64,000 nucleotides of DNA from Herbaspirillum sp. SJZ107. Its GTDB lineage: Bacteria > Pseudomonadota > Gammaproteobacteria > Burkholderiales > Burkholderiaceae_D. Location: the NCBI RefSeq assembly GCF_006715485.1, contig NZ_VFNH01000001.1, positions 1 to 64,000 on the forward strand. Reading direction: 5' to 3'. A program made the translations under genes and the position numbers. Shown one piece after another: positions 29,672 to 38,853 of this stretch. The notes beneath the pieces were generated by a model, which searched no databases, had not been told where the DNA came from, and saw only the letters and a list, made by a program, of their open reading frames with translations. The stretch's first letter is position 1. Each line of letters starts with the position of its first letter.

Positions 29672-29775
29672 TTGTTGCAAATTCCTCATATATATAGCGC
29701 GGGCGTTCCCCCTCCGGTACGAACCAACTGGATATGGCACAATGCGGCTATCCATACCAGAAAGACCCCACGCAC

Positions 29776-31236
29776 ATGAAACCATTCGAACCGAATCTGT
29801 CCTCCCTCGCGGTCGCGCGCGACATTCTGTTGACGCCATTCGGCCTCGACGAAGGCAAGCTGATCACGACGCTCGGGACGATGTTCACGCACAAGGTCGA
29901 CTATGCCGACCTGTATTTCCAGTTCACCAAGAGCGAAGGCTGGAGCCTGGAAGAAGGCATCGTCAAGAGCGGCAGCTTCTCGATCGACCAGGGCGTCGGC
30001 GTGCGCGCCGTGTCCGGTGACAAGACCGCATTCTCGTATTCCGACGACATCTCGCAGGCGGCCCTGCTGGATGCGGCTGCCGCTACCCGCACCATCGCGC
30101 GTGCCGGCGCCGGCCGCGTCAAGGTCGCGTCGGGCGTGCGCGAAAGCGGCGGCCGCTCGCTGTACCTGCCGCACGATCCGCTGGGCTCGCTCGACGCCAC
30201 CGCCAAGGTGCAACTGCTCGAGCGCGTGGAAAAGATCGCGCGCGCCAAGGACCCGCGCGTGGTGCAGGTGATGGCCAGCCTGGCCGGCGAATACGACGTG
30301 GTGCTGGTGGTGCGCAGCGACGGCGTGCTGGCGGCCGACATCCGCCCGCTGGTGCGCGTGTCCGTCACCGTGATCGCCGAGCAGAACGGCCGGCGCGAAG
30401 TCGGCTCGTCGGGCGGCGGCGGCCGTTATGACTATGGCTACTTCAGCGACGAACTGCTCGACCAGTACGCCAGCGAAGCTGTCAAGTCGGCGCTGGTCAA
30501 CCTCGAAGCGCGTCCGGCGCCGGCCGGTCCGATGACCATCGTGCTCGGCCCGGGCTGGCCCGGCGTGCTGCTGCACGAAGCGGTCGGCCACGGCCTGGAA
30601 GGCGACTTCAACCGCAAGGGTTCGTCGGCCTATGCCGGCATGATCGGCGAGCGCGTCGCCGCCAAGGGCGTGACCGTGGTCGACGACGGCACCCTGCAGG
30701 ACCGCCGCGGCTCGCTCAACATGGACGACGAGGGCAACCCGACCCAGTGCACCACGCTGATCGAGGACGGCATCCTGAAGGGCTACATCCAGGACACGAT
30801 GAACGCGCGCCTGATGAAGATGCCGGTCACCGGCAATGCGCGCCGCGAATCCTTCGCCCACCTGCCGATGCCGCGCATGACCAACACCTACATGCTGGCC
30901 GGCGACAAGGACCCGGCCGAAATCCTGGCCTCGGTCAAGAACGGCCTGTACGCGGTGAACTTCGGCGGCGGCCAGGTCGACATCACGAACGGCAAGTTCG
31001 TGTTCTCGGCCAGCGAAGCCTACATGATCGAAGACGGCAAGATCACCTACCCGGTGAAGGGCGCAACCCTGATCGGCAACGGTCCGGACACCATGAACCG
31101 CATTTCCATGATCGGCAACGACATGCGCCTGGATTCGGGCGTCGGCGTATGCGGCAAGGAAGGCCAGAGCGTGCCGGTGGGCGTGGGCCAGCCGACTTTG
31201 CGCATCGATGGCGTGACGGTGGGCGGTACGGCCTGA
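29776..31236 (+). CDS. tldD: Metalloprotease TldD
   Basis: TldD forms a heterodimeric zinc protease with TldE (PmbA), which is not in this window. In E. coli the pair processes unfolded peptides and matures microcin B17. The 486-residue protein has the HExxxH zinc motif at His267-Glu268-His272 ('[18 protein letters not shown]'), and the C-terminal half contains the glycine-rich '[12 protein letters not shown]'. The frame is open to 29734, but '[19 protein letters not shown]' is a normal TldD start, so I use ATG 29776. The gene probably follows yhdP and the amidase in one conserved cluster, and it ends at a bidirectional terminator. Confidence 0.95.
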   Translation: MKPFEPNLSSLAVARDILLTPFGLDEGKLITTLGTMFTHKVDYADLYFQFTKSEGWSLEEGIVKSGSFSIDQGVGVRAVSGDKTAFSYSDDISQAALLDAAAATRTIARAGAGRVKVASGVRESGGRSLYLPHDPLGSLDATAKVQLLERVEKIARAKDPRVVQVMASLAGEYDVVLVVRSDGVLAADIRPLVRVSVTVIAEQNGRREVGSSGGGGRYDYGYFSDELLDQYASEAVKSALVNLEARPAPAGPMTIVLGPGWPGVLLHEAVGHGLEGDFNRKGSSAYAGMIGERVAAKGVTVVDDGTLQDRRGSLNMDDEGNPTQCTTLIEDGILKGYIQDTMNARLMKMPVTGNARRESFAHLPMPRMTNTYMLAGDKDPAEILASVKNGLYAVNFGGGQVDITNGKFVFSASEAYMIEDGKITYPVKGATLIGNGPDTMNRISMIGNDMRLDSGVGVCGKEGQSVPVGVGQPTLRIDGVTVGGTA

Positions 31237-31251
31237 TACGCCGCTTCCTCC

Positions 31252-31285
31252 AAAAAATGCCCGCATCGCTGCGGGCATTTTTTTT
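31252..31285. terminator. Bidirectional terminator between tldD and receptor
   Basis: Stem with arms 31252-31265 and 31270-31283 and a TCGC loop, flanked by A residues on the left and eight T residues on the right. It serves tldD (plus) and the receptor ending at 31313 (minus). Confidence 0.92.
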
Positions 31286-31312
31286 GGCCGGACGGCAGGC
31301 CTCATTGCAATC

Positions 31313-34183
31313 TCATTGGAATGTGTAGCGCGCCCCCACCGTGTAATACCGCCCCCGCGCCCCCTCGTAGTCGAGCGGGTTGTAGGCCTGGGCGCCATAG
31401 GTCAGCGGATCCAGCGGCGCCACCTTGTCGAACAGGTTCTGGATCGAACCGAACACTTCCCAGTTCGGTGCCGGCTTCCAGCGTCCCACCAGGTCGAAGG
31501 TGGTGAACGAGGCCAGTTCGCAGTCGCCGGGCGCATCGCGGCCGTCGGCGTAGTGGCTGGCGCAGCCGTCCGGATCGTTCTTGAACAGGACGTTGTCGAG
31601 TTTGCCGCGGAAGTTCACGTTGAGCGACACGCGCCAGTCGTTGCGGTCCCAGCCGACGCGCAGGTTGGCCTTGTTGTTGGGCGTGCCGGTGCAGTTGGTG
31701 ATGTCGCAGTTGCCGTGGGTGCCCGAGAAGTCGCGCGAAGTCCCGTCGCGTTCGGTACGGGTCCACTCGAAGAAGTGGGTGTACTTCACGTCGAAGCTGA
31801 CGTTGCCGTAGGTGTCGGGCAAGCGGTAGTTGTAGCGGCCGTCGACGTCGATGCCGCGCACCTCGGTCTGGGCCGAATTGACGTAGCGCGACAGCACCGC
31901 CAGCAGGGCGCCGGGGTCGCCCGGTATGCCGCTGACGCTGCCCGGGTCGCGCACCACGCTGCCGGCGGCGATGGCGGCGGTGGTCTGGTCCTGGTTGATC
32001 TCGTTCTTGCGCTTGATCTTCCAGTAGTCGACCGACACGCTGGCGCGCGGGATCGGATCCCAGATCACGCCCACGTTGTAGCTGCGCGAACGCTCGGGCG
32101 ACAGGGCCGGGTTGGGCGACGTGATCACGGCAACGGACGCCGGGTCGCAGGTGCCCGGCACGCCCAGCGCGCAGCGCACCGGGTCGGCGGCGGTGGAATA
32201 GGCCGCCAGGCCGCCGACGCCGTTCTCGGCCGGGCTGGGCGCGCGGAAGCCGCGCGCGAAGGTGCCGCGCAGCGCGAACTCGCGCACCGGGGTCCATTTC
32301 AGGCCGGCCTTCGGCGTAAAGGAACTGTTGACGTCGGTGAAGTAGTCCCAGCGCATCGCCGCCGAGGCTTCGATGTTGTAGGGCAGCGGTGCCAGCGCCT
32401 CGCCGTACAGCGCGAACACGTTGCGGCCGCCGGCATAGGCGGAATAGCCCAGGCCGATGATGTTGCCGCGCTCGGTGCCGGTCGTCGCGCGCAACTCGGT
32501 GTTTTCGCGGCGCCACTCGGCACCGACTGCCAGGCCGAGCGGCGCTGTCAGGTAGGGGATGTTTTCGAACTCGCGCGTGGCCTTGATGTCGCCCTGGATG
32601 ACCTTGCTGTTGGCGCGGTTGCCGATGGTCGGCGACAGCGCCGCGTACAGGGCCGGCGAGTTCAGTCCGGCATTCTCGCCGATGCGCCAGAAGGTGCCGG
32701 GTGGCAGCGCCGCGTAGGCCGGGCTGTTGGCCCTTGCTGCGGCAACGTTGGCGGCGCTCGGGTCGAGCAGGGCGTAGGTGACGTCGCGCTGCAGGTAGCC
32801 GTTCTGGATGTTGTTGACGTGGTTGTGCGAGAACAGGATCGCCGAATCCCAGTCCCAGCCGAAATGGGTGCCCTTGGCGCCGCCGATCCAGCGTATGAAG
32901 TTGGACCCGATGCTGGAGGTGCGCGGACCGACGTCGGCCGCCAGGTAGCGCAGGCGTGCCGGGCTGCCGAAGTAGGGGTTGTCGGGGTGGGCTGCACCGA
33001 ACTGGACGGTGGCATTGTTGACCGGCCCGCCGGGGAAGCCGACCGAGGCGCTGATGCCCGAGGGCGTGGTCGCGGTATCGGTCTGGCTGGTGTAGTAGTT
33101 GAATTCGCTGTAGACCTGCAGGTCGGGCGTCGCCTGCCAGGTGCCGCGCGTGAAGAAGCTGATGTTTTCCTGCTTCGGCTCGAGCTGCTGGTAGACCTGG
33201 GTCGAGTCGATGATGCAGCCGCCGCCGGGGTCGCCCTGCGGGTGGTTGGTGAAGTTCGAGCAGGCCGCGCCCGGGAAGGTGCGGGTGAAGCCGGGGCCGG
33301 CCAGGTTGCCGCGGTTGTAGTAATTGGTGGGGTCGCCCGGATTGCGCACGTTGCCGTTGATCGCGCTGCCGGCGGCGCCGGTGCCCGGAATGATGGTGCC
33401 GGTGCCGCCGAGGGCCTCGTTGGCCGAAAAGCCCCAGGGCCGCAGGTCGATGCGGCCGATGTAGTCGCGGTCGGCACGGTCGCGGTACCAGATCTCGTCG
33501 AACTTCTTGTATTCGATGCTGAACAGGAGGTTGTAGCGGTCGGTGTCGAGGCTGCCGATGCCCTTGGTGAAGGCGAGGTTGGTACGCTTGCCGTCCCAGT
33601 CCTCGCTGGTGCCGCGCGAAAACCGGAAGGTGTTGCCCTGGTAATCCTTGCGCAGGATGACGTTGACCACGCCGGCGATGGCGTCGGAACCGTAGATGGC
33701 CGAGGCGCCGTCCTTCAGCACCTCGATGCGGTCGACGGCGTCGGTCGGGATCACGTTGAGGTCGGAGAACTGCTTCTGGCCGTCGTCGGCCAGGCCATAG
33801 GGGGCCATGCGCCGCCCGTTCAGCAGCACCAGCGTGGACGATGCGCCCAGGCCGCGCAGCGAGATGCCGGAAGCGCCGGCGGCGAAGCCGTTGCCGAAGG
33901 TGGTCGGCACCGAACCCTGGTTGTCGACCGCCAGCGTCTGCAGCAGTTCGGCCACGGTGTTCTTGCCGGACTTTTCGATGTCGGCCCGGTTGACGGTGAT
34001 GACGGACGACGCGGTTTCGGCCTCGGAGCGGCGGATGTTGGAACCGGTCACTTCGACGCGGGCCACCGGCTTCGGCGCCGCTTCCTGGGCCTGGGCCGGC
34101 GGCAGGGCCAGCACCAGCAGGCCGAGGGCGCCACCGCCCGCGAACAGGCGCCGTATCGATCGGGATAAAGGTCTTTCAGTCAT
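31313..34183 (-). CDS. TonB-dependent receptor, paralogue of the receptor after aroG
   Basis: Outer-membrane receptor of about 956 residues. The open frame extends to 34297, but ATG 34183 starts a signal peptide (TERPLSRSIRRLF, hydrophobic core, cleavage after AQA at about 32) and has GGAG seven bases before it. Plug motifs are 'ARVEVTGSNIRRSEAETAS' and 'IYGSDAIAGVVNVILRKDY'. Shared with the receptor at 35772-38540 are 'FGNGFAAG', 'LLNGRRMAPY', 'GTHGNCDITNCTGTP' and 'GSIQNLFDKVAPLDPLTYG', so the two are clear paralogues. Four cysteines near the C-terminus (CDITNC; CASHYADGRDAPGDC) are conserved between them. Substrate is unknown. It is divergent from the aroG leader region. Confidence 0.88.
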   Translation of the reverse strand: MTERPLSRSIRRLFAGGGALGLLVLALPPAQAQEAAPKPVARVEVTGSNIRRSEAETASSVITVNRADIEKSGKNTVAELLQTLAVDNQGSVPTTFGNGFAAGASGISLRGLGASSTLVLLNGRRMAPYGLADDGQKQFSDLNVIPTDAVDRIEVLKDGASAIYGSDAIAGVVNVILRKDYQGNTFRFSRGTSEDWDGKRTNLAFTKGIGSLDTDRYNLLFSIEYKKFDEIWYRDRADRDYIGRIDLRPWGFSANEALGGTGTIIPGTGAAGSAINGNVRNPGDPTNYYNRGNLAGPGFTRTFPGAACSNFTNHPQGDPGGGCIIDSTQVYQQLEPKQENISFFTRGTWQATPDLQVYSEFNYYTSQTDTATTPSGISASVGFPGGPVNNATVQFGAAHPDNPYFGSPARLRYLAADVGPRTSSIGSNFIRWIGGAKGTHFGWDWDSAILFSHNHVNNIQNGYLQRDVTYALLDPSAANVAAARANSPAYAALPPGTFWRIGENAGLNSPALYAALSPTIGNRANSKVIQGDIKATREFENIPYLTAPLGLAVGAEWRRENTELRATTGTERGNIIGLGYSAYAGGRNVFALYGEALAPLPYNIEASAAMRWDYFTDVNSSFTPKAGLKWTPVREFALRGTFARGFRAPSPAENGVGGLAAYSTAADPVRCALGVPGTCDPASVAVITSPNPALSPERSRSYNVGVIWDPIPRASVSVDYWKIKRKNEINQDQTTAAIAAGSVVRDPGSVSGIPGDPGALLAVLSRYVNSAQTEVRGIDVDGRYNYRLPDTYGNVSFDVKYTHFFEWTRTERDGTSRDFSGTHGNCDITNCTGTPNNKANLRVGWDRNDWRVSLNVNFRGKLDNVLFKNDPDGCASHYADGRDAPGDCELASFTTFDLVGRWKPAPNWEVFGSIQNLFDKVAPLDPLTYGAQAYNPLDYEGARGRYYTVGARYTFQ

Positions 34184-34393
34184 CTCCAGACTCCACACAG
34201 TAAAGGAAGGACCCGCAGATCGTGCTGGCAGCGCGAGCCGGGCGGGGCATGGGGAGACTTTTGCATCCGGGTCAAAGCAGGGACTGACATCTCTCAAGCG
34301 TGTTCGGCTCAGCCAGATCGGATGTCGGCTTCACGCAACCGTTCGTCTTGACAAGGCGGGCGCACGTGACGGCGCAGGGCGCGCGGAAAGCGC
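34184..34393. other. Gene-free region between receptor start and aroG promoter
   Basis: About 210 bp upstream of the minus-strand receptor and of the aroG promoter. No gene is visible. On the minus strand TTTGACC near 34270 could be part of a receptor promoter, but no matching -10 is seen. Confidence 0.4.
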
Positions 34394-34423
34394 TTGCCAA
34401 TGTTCGCCTGTTGTTGTTATAGT
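34394..34423 (+). promoter_or_regulatory. Sigma-70 promoter of the aroG leader
   Basis: TTGCCA (34394-34399) and TATAGT (34418-34423) are separated by 18 bp. Transcription would start near 34430, some 18 bases before the leader-peptide ATG. Confidence 0.7.
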
Positions 34424-34447
34424 CGTTCGGACATTCCGGACCCGACC

Positions 34448-34516
34448 ATGCGCCACACTGCCTTCTTTACTTTTCATTTTTGGTTTAGCCATTCCAGCCC
34501 AACGGCGGTGGAGTAG
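34448..34516 (+). CDS. Phe-rich leader peptide of aroG
   Basis: A 22-codon open frame runs from ATG 34448 to TAG 34514-34516, with GGA (34438-34440) seven bases before the start. Residues 6-13 read Phe-Phe-Thr-Phe-His-Phe-Trp-Phe: five Phe codons and one Trp codon in eight positions. This density is typical of attenuator leader peptides such as those of pheA and pheST in enterobacteria. The frame does not continue into aroG (184 bases between starts). Ribosome stalling at the Phe codons (34463-34486) would leave the antiterminator segment at 34504-34509 free; a ribosome at the stop codon would cover it. I infer a regulatory, not a structural, peptide. Confidence 0.75.
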   Translation: MRHTAFFTFHFWFSHSSPTAVE

Positions 34517-34593
34517 CGGCAGGTTCACGCAGCAACAGAACGAAGTCCGACACAAGATTCCAGAAAAACCGCCAGCGATGGCGGTTTTTTTTT
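34504..34593 (+). promoter_or_regulatory. Attenuator: antiterminator and intrinsic terminator before aroG
   Basis: The terminator has a perfect 11-bp stem (34564-34574 with 34579-34589), a GCGA loop and nine T residues to 34593. Its left arm contains ACCGCC (34568-34573), which can pair instead with GGCGGT (34504-34509) located at the end of the leader peptide frame. The two structures exclude each other, as in ribosome-mediated attenuation. The terminator lies 38 bases before the aroG ATG and has no other gene in front of it apart from the leader. Confidence 0.75.
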
Positions 34594-34631
34594 GGCCCAA
34601 GCATGCCCACATTGACGATTGGAGAAACGTA

Positions 34632-35693
34632 ATGCCCCGCACTGACGATTTACGCATCCGCGAAATGAAGGAACTGACCCCGCCGGCGCACCTGATCCGC
34701 GAGTTTCCGGTGACGGAACCGGCCGAGCAGACCGCCTCGCAGGCGCGCGTGGCGCTGCACCGCATCCTGCACGGCCAGGACGACCGCCTGATGGTGGTGA
34801 TCGGCCCGTGCTCGATCCACGACCCGCAGGCCGCGCTGGAATACGCGCGCCGCCTTGTGGAACAGCGCAAGCGCTTCCAGGGCGAGCTCGAGATCGTGAT
34901 GCGCGTGTACTTCGAGAAGCCGCGCACCACCGTGGGCTGGAAGGGCATGATCAACGACCCGTACATGGACAACAGCTTCCGCATCAACGACGGCCTGCGC
35001 ATGGCCCGCGAGCTGCTGCGCGACATCAACGAGATGGGCCTGCCGGCCGGTACCGAATTCCTCGACGTGATCAGCCCGCAGTACATCGCCGATCTGATCA
35101 GCTGGGGTGCCATCGGCGCCAGGACCACCGAATCGCAGGTGCACCGCGAGCTGGCCTCGGGCCTGTCGTGCCCGGTTGGATTCAAGAACGGTACTGACGG
35201 CAATATCAAGATCGCCGCCGACGCCATCAAGGCAGCGTCGCAGGCGCACCACTTCCTGTCCGTGACCAAGGGTGGCCACTCGGCGATCGTGTCGACGGCC
35301 GGCAACGAGGATTGCCACATCATCTTGCGCGGCGGCAAGGCTCCGAACTACGACGCCGCCAGTGTCGAGGACGCCTGCAAGGCACTGGCCGCCAACGGCC
35401 TGGCCAGCCGCCTGATGATCGACGCCTCGCATGCCAACAGCAGCAAGAATCCGCAGAACCAGGTGCCGGTGTGCGCCGACATCGCCGGCCAGGTCGCCGG
35501 CGGCGAAGACCGCATCGTCGGCGTGATGGTCGAGTCGCACCTGGTTGGTGGGCGCCAGGACCTGGTGCCGGGCAAGGAACTGGTGTACGGCCAGTCGGTG
35601 ACCGACGGCTGCATCGACTGGGACACCAGCGTGGGCGTGCTGGAAGGGCTGGCGGCGGCGGTGCGCCAGCGCCGCCTGCGTGAATTCGCCTGA
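34632..35693 (+). CDS. aroG: 3-deoxy-7-phosphoheptulonate (DAHP) synthase, AroG type
   Basis: DAHP synthase condenses phosphoenolpyruvate and erythrose-4-phosphate, the first step of the shikimate pathway. The 353-residue class I enzyme has 'VVIGPCSIHDP' (Cys60 metal ligand), 'KPRTTVGWKG' and 'MIDASHANSSKNP', plus the Glu and Asp ligands in 'VMVESHLVGG' and 'DGCIDW'. Residues aligned with the Phe pocket of E. coli AroG are kept (Pro149, Gln150, Ser179, Phe208, Ser210), so it is likely inhibited by Phe. ATG 34632 follows GGAG (34621-34624) by seven bases; the longer open frame upstream is ignored. Expression is probably set by the Phe-rich leader attenuator. Confidence 0.96.
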   Translation: MPRTDDLRIREMKELTPPAHLIREFPVTEPAEQTASQARVALHRILHGQDDRLMVVIGPCSIHDPQAALEYARRLVEQRKRFQGELEIVMRVYFEKPRTTVGWKGMINDPYMDNSFRINDGLRMARELLRDINEMGLPAGTEFLDVISPQYIADLISWGAIGARTTESQVHRELASGLSCPVGFKNGTDGNIKIAADAIKAASQAHHFLSVTKGGHSAIVSTAGNEDCHIILRGGKAPNYDAASVEDACKALAANGLASRLMIDASHANSSKNPQNQVPVCADIAGQVAGGEDRIVGVMVESHLVGGRQDLVPGKELVYGQSVTDGCIDWDTSVGVLEGLAAAVRQRRLREFA

Positions 35694-35713
35694 TCGGGCG
35701 GGCGCGGACAACG

Positions 35714-35745
35714 AAAAAGGCGAACCCGAAGGTTCGCCTTTTTTT
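35714..35745. terminator. Bidirectional terminator between aroG and receptor
   Basis: Perfect 13-bp stem (35714-35726 with 35731-35743), CGAA loop, A residues on the left and seven T residues on the right flank. It serves aroG and the minus-strand receptor ending at 35772. Confidence 0.92.
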
Positions 35746-35771
35746 CAAGCTAACCGATCAGGCAAGCCCGA

Positions 35772-38540
35772 TCAGAACTGCGCCCGCACACCCACCTTGA
35801 AGTAGCGGCCGATCGCGCCGCTGGCATCCATCGGGTTGTAGCTCAGGCCGCCGTAGGTCAGCGGATCGAGCGGGGCCACCTTGTCGAACAGGTTCTGGAT
35901 CGAACCGTACAGCTGCCAGTTGGCGCCGAGGCGGTAGCGTGCCGACAGGTCGACCGTGGTGAACGAGGCCAGGCGGCAGCCGTACGGCGCGCCGCTGCCG
36001 TCGGCGAACTGCGAGGCGCACTTGTCGCCGCCGAAGCGCACGTTTTCCATCTCGCCGCGGTAGTTGGCGATGGCGCTCACGCTGAGGTCGTTGCGGTCCC
36101 AGGTGGCGCTGGCGCTGATCTTGTTCTTCGGCGTACCGGCGCAGTTCGACGTATCGCAGTTGCCGTGGGTGCCGGCGAACTGGAAGGCGGTGCCGCTCTT
36201 CTCGACCCGCATCCAGGACGCGGTATGGCTCCAGGTCAGGTTGAGCACGGCGCGGCCGTAGCTGCCCAGCGGGATGCGCTGCTTGACGTCGAGGTCGATA
36301 CCCTTGACTTCGGTGTAGCTCGAGTTCTGGTAAGGCGCGTTCGACAGCAGCAGGGTGCCGGTGTTCGGGACCACGGCGCCGTTCACGACCAGGTTGTTGT
36401 CCTGGCGGATCGCAGTCGGCAGCGCGGCCGCCTCGACGTAGGACAGCGGGTTGATCTCGTTGCTGCGCTTGATCTTCCAGCCGTCCAGCGTGATGCCGGT
36501 GTTCGGCAGCGGATCCCAGACCAGGCCCAGGGTGTAGCCTTTCGACTCTTCCGGCTGCAGGTTCGGGTTGCCGACCTTGACGGCGCCGATCGTGATCGAG
36601 CAGTCGGCCTGGGTGGCGCCGCCGGCGGCCGGCACGCCGCCCGGGCAACGGATCGGATCGCGCACCGACGAGTTGCCGGTGCTCTGGCTCTGGGCGCCGG
36701 CTTCGGCCGGGCCCGGCGCGCGGAAGCCTTCGGTGTAGGTGCCGCGCAGCGCGAAGCTCTTCACCGGAGTCCACTTGGCGCCGAGTTTCGGCGTGGTCGA
36801 CGAGAAGTTCTTGTATTTGTCGTAGCGCACCGCACCGGTCAGTTCGACCGATTGCAGCACCGGCGCCGCGACTTCGACGAACACCGCCTTGACGTCGTCG
36901 CTGCCCTTGGCGGCGACGTACGACGAGTTGATGGTGCCGTCTTCGCTGCCCGACAGCGACGGGTTGTCCAGTTTCAGGCGGCGGTATTCGGTACCGACCG
37001 CCAGGCCGAGGGCGCCGCCGCGCAGCTGCATCAGCTCGCGCGAGGCCTTGAAGTCGACCACGTCGAGTTCGGTGGTCGAGTGCGACTTGGCGTTGACCAC
37101 CATGGCGGCGTACAGCGAGGCCGGGTTGCGGCTGGCCTGGGTGCCGATGTAGTACGGATAGTACTGGCTGGCCGGGTTGCCGAGGGCGGCCTGCAGCACC
37201 TTCATGTTGATCATGTTGCTGTAGTTCAGGTCCAGCGCCGATTGCGAGTGGACGTAGCCGGTGTCGAAGTCCCAGCCGAAGCGCTGGCCCTTGAGGCCGA
37301 CCACGAAGCGGCTGAACTCGTTATCGGCGGAGCGGGTGCTGGGGCCGACGTCGAACATCGAATAGCGCAGGCGCACGGCGGTGCCGTACGGGTTCTGCGG
37401 ATGGTTGGCGGCCATCAGGATGGCGTTGCCGTAGTTGATCACGCCGGTCGGGTTGGCGGCGTTCGGCGGGAAGGCGACGGTGGTGCTGGTCGACGGCGGG
37501 ACCAGGGTGAATTCGGTGTCGCGCTTCGAGTAGCCTGCTTCTGCGTACAGCTGCAGGTCGCCGTCCAGGTTCTTGGTGAAGCGGGTGTACAGGTTGATGC
37601 CGCCGATCTGCGGCTGCATCGAACGGAACTGGTCGGCGTACCACAGGCAGCCGCCGGCCGGGTCCTGGGCGGTGACCGGGGAGAATTGCGGGCAGCCGGC
37701 CAGGCCGACGTAGTTGCCGGTCTTCGGATCGCGCAGTGCGCCGGCCGGGCTCGGGCTGGCGGTGCCCGGCGTGATGTAGCCGGATGCGAACTGGCCGTTG
37801 GCGGCGTAGCCCCAGGGACGGATGTCGCCGTGGCCGATCCAGTCGCGGCCGGCACGGTCCTTGTTCATCACCTCGTGGTTGCCATAGACCTCGGCGTTGA
37901 CCATCCAGTTGTAGCCGTCTTCGTCCAGCTTGCCCTTGCCCCAGGTGACGGCCATCTTGCCCTGCTCGGCGTCGTGGTAGCGCGATTCGCCGGCTTCGGC
38001 CTTGAACACCAGACCGGTGAAGTCCTTGCGCAGGATGATGTTGACCACGCCCGCGATCGCGTCGGCGCCATAGGTCGAGGACGCGCCGTCCTTCAGCACT
38101 TCGATGCGCTCGACGGCTTCCATCGGCACCGTCGACAGGTCGGTGAAGCTCTTCTGGCCATCGTCGGCGCGCGCGAACGGCGCCATGCGGCGGCCGTTCA
38201 GCAGCACCAGGGTCGAGGTCGCGCCCAGGCCGCGCAGCGAGATCGCGGTCGAGCCGGCGGCGAAGCCGTTGCCGAAGCCGGTCGGCAGCGAGCCGGCGCC
38301 ATCGGCGGTCAGGGTCTGCAGGTAATCGGCCACCGTGGTCTTGCCCGAGCGGGCGATGTCTTCGCGGCTGATCACCTGGATCGGCGACGCGGTTTCGGCG
38401 GTGGCGCGCTTGATGCTGGATCCCGTGACTTCGACGCGCTGGATCGAACCCTGGGTATCCTGGGCCATGGCCGGCAGGCCGAGGGCGACATAGGCAAGGG
38501 CGAGGGTGACGGCTTGTGCAACTGCTCTCTTCTGGTGCAT
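35772..38540 (-). CDS. TonB-dependent receptor, paralogue of the receptor before aroG
   Basis: Outer-membrane receptor of 922 residues. ATG 38540 has GGAG five bases upstream. The signal peptide covers about 1-26 (QKRAVAQ, hydrophobic core, cleavage after AMA). The plug has 'QRVEVTGSSIKRATAETASP' and 'TYGADAIAGVVNIILRKDF'. The barrel ends in 'GVRAQF'. It shares long stretches with the receptor at 31313-34183, including 'GTHGNCDTSNCAGTPKNK' and 'GSIQNLFDKVAPLDPLTYG', so a duplication is likely. The plug motif has GAD where most neighbours have GSD. Substrate is unknown. Confidence 0.88.
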   Translation of the reverse strand: MHQKRAVAQAVTLALAYVALGLPAMAQDTQGSIQRVEVTGSSIKRATAETASPIQVISREDIARSGKTTVADYLQTLTADGAGSLPTGFGNGFAAGSTAISLRGLGATSTLVLLNGRRMAPFARADDGQKSFTDLSTVPMEAVERIEVLKDGASSTYGADAIAGVVNIILRKDFTGLVFKAEAGESRYHDAEQGKMAVTWGKGKLDEDGYNWMVNAEVYGNHEVMNKDRAGRDWIGHGDIRPWGYAANGQFASGYITPGTASPSPAGALRDPKTGNYVGLAGCPQFSPVTAQDPAGGCLWYADQFRSMQPQIGGINLYTRFTKNLDGDLQLYAEAGYSKRDTEFTLVPPSTSTTVAFPPNAANPTGVINYGNAILMAANHPQNPYGTAVRLRYSMFDVGPSTRSADNEFSRFVVGLKGQRFGWDFDTGYVHSQSALDLNYSNMINMKVLQAALGNPASQYYPYYIGTQASRNPASLYAAMVVNAKSHSTTELDVVDFKASRELMQLRGGALGLAVGTEYRRLKLDNPSLSGSEDGTINSSYVAAKGSDDVKAVFVEVAAPVLQSVELTGAVRYDKYKNFSSTTPKLGAKWTPVKSFALRGTYTEGFRAPGPAEAGAQSQSTGNSSVRDPIRCPGGVPAAGGATQADCSITIGAVKVGNPNLQPEESKGYTLGLVWDPLPNTGITLDGWKIKRSNEINPLSYVEAAALPTAIRQDNNLVVNGAVVPNTGTLLLSNAPYQNSSYTEVKGIDLDVKQRIPLGSYGRAVLNLTWSHTASWMRVEKSGTAFQFAGTHGNCDTSNCAGTPKNKISASATWDRNDLSVSAIANYRGEMENVRFGGDKCASQFADGSGAPYGCRLASFTTVDLSARYRLGANWQLYGSIQNLFDKVAPLDPLTYGGLSYNPMDASGAIGRYFKVGVRAQF

Positions 38541-38853
38541 TACGACTCCGAGTTAAGGCTTTGTATTATGGAAGTGCGTAAAAAGATTTTATTTCGGTGC
38601 ATATGTAAGCATATGTATGCCAATGTAATGCAGCGATACAAATCATTTCTCTCTCTTTGGTGCCAATAGACGTTCAATTATCTTTGGCGGCATCATCAGA
38701 ACACTTGCTGATAATTCATGTCAATACCGTAACTGTAGAGGTATGGCGCGAATACAACGCTTTGCAAAACCCCGGCGCCATGTCGACTGCATCTTTTCTC
38801 GCTGCAAGCGGACGAATCTGGTCTATAGTTCGGTCTTCTGATCCGGGACTCCG
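38541..38853. other. Divergent gene-free region between receptor and ABC operon
   Basis: This 313-bp A+T-rich gap serves two divergent genes. On the plus strand TATAGT (38824-38829) is a possible -10 for the ABC operon, with only a poor -35 (CTGCAA, 38802-38807). A 9-bp repeat lies at 38599-38617. I see no gene in it. Confidence 0.5.
38599..38617. repeat. Tandem GCATATGTA repeat upstream of receptor
   Basis: GCATATGTA occurs at 38599-38607 and 38609-38617, a 10-bp period that places both on one helix face. It lies 59-77 bp upstream of the receptor start at 38540 and may be a regulator site. Confidence 0.45.

Noticed and set aside
33807..35693. 628-codon frame that would extend AroG at its N-terminus
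   Set aside because: The extra part runs antisense through the receptor and across the leader terminator. The ATG at 34632 has a proper ribosome site and gives the normal AroG N-terminus.
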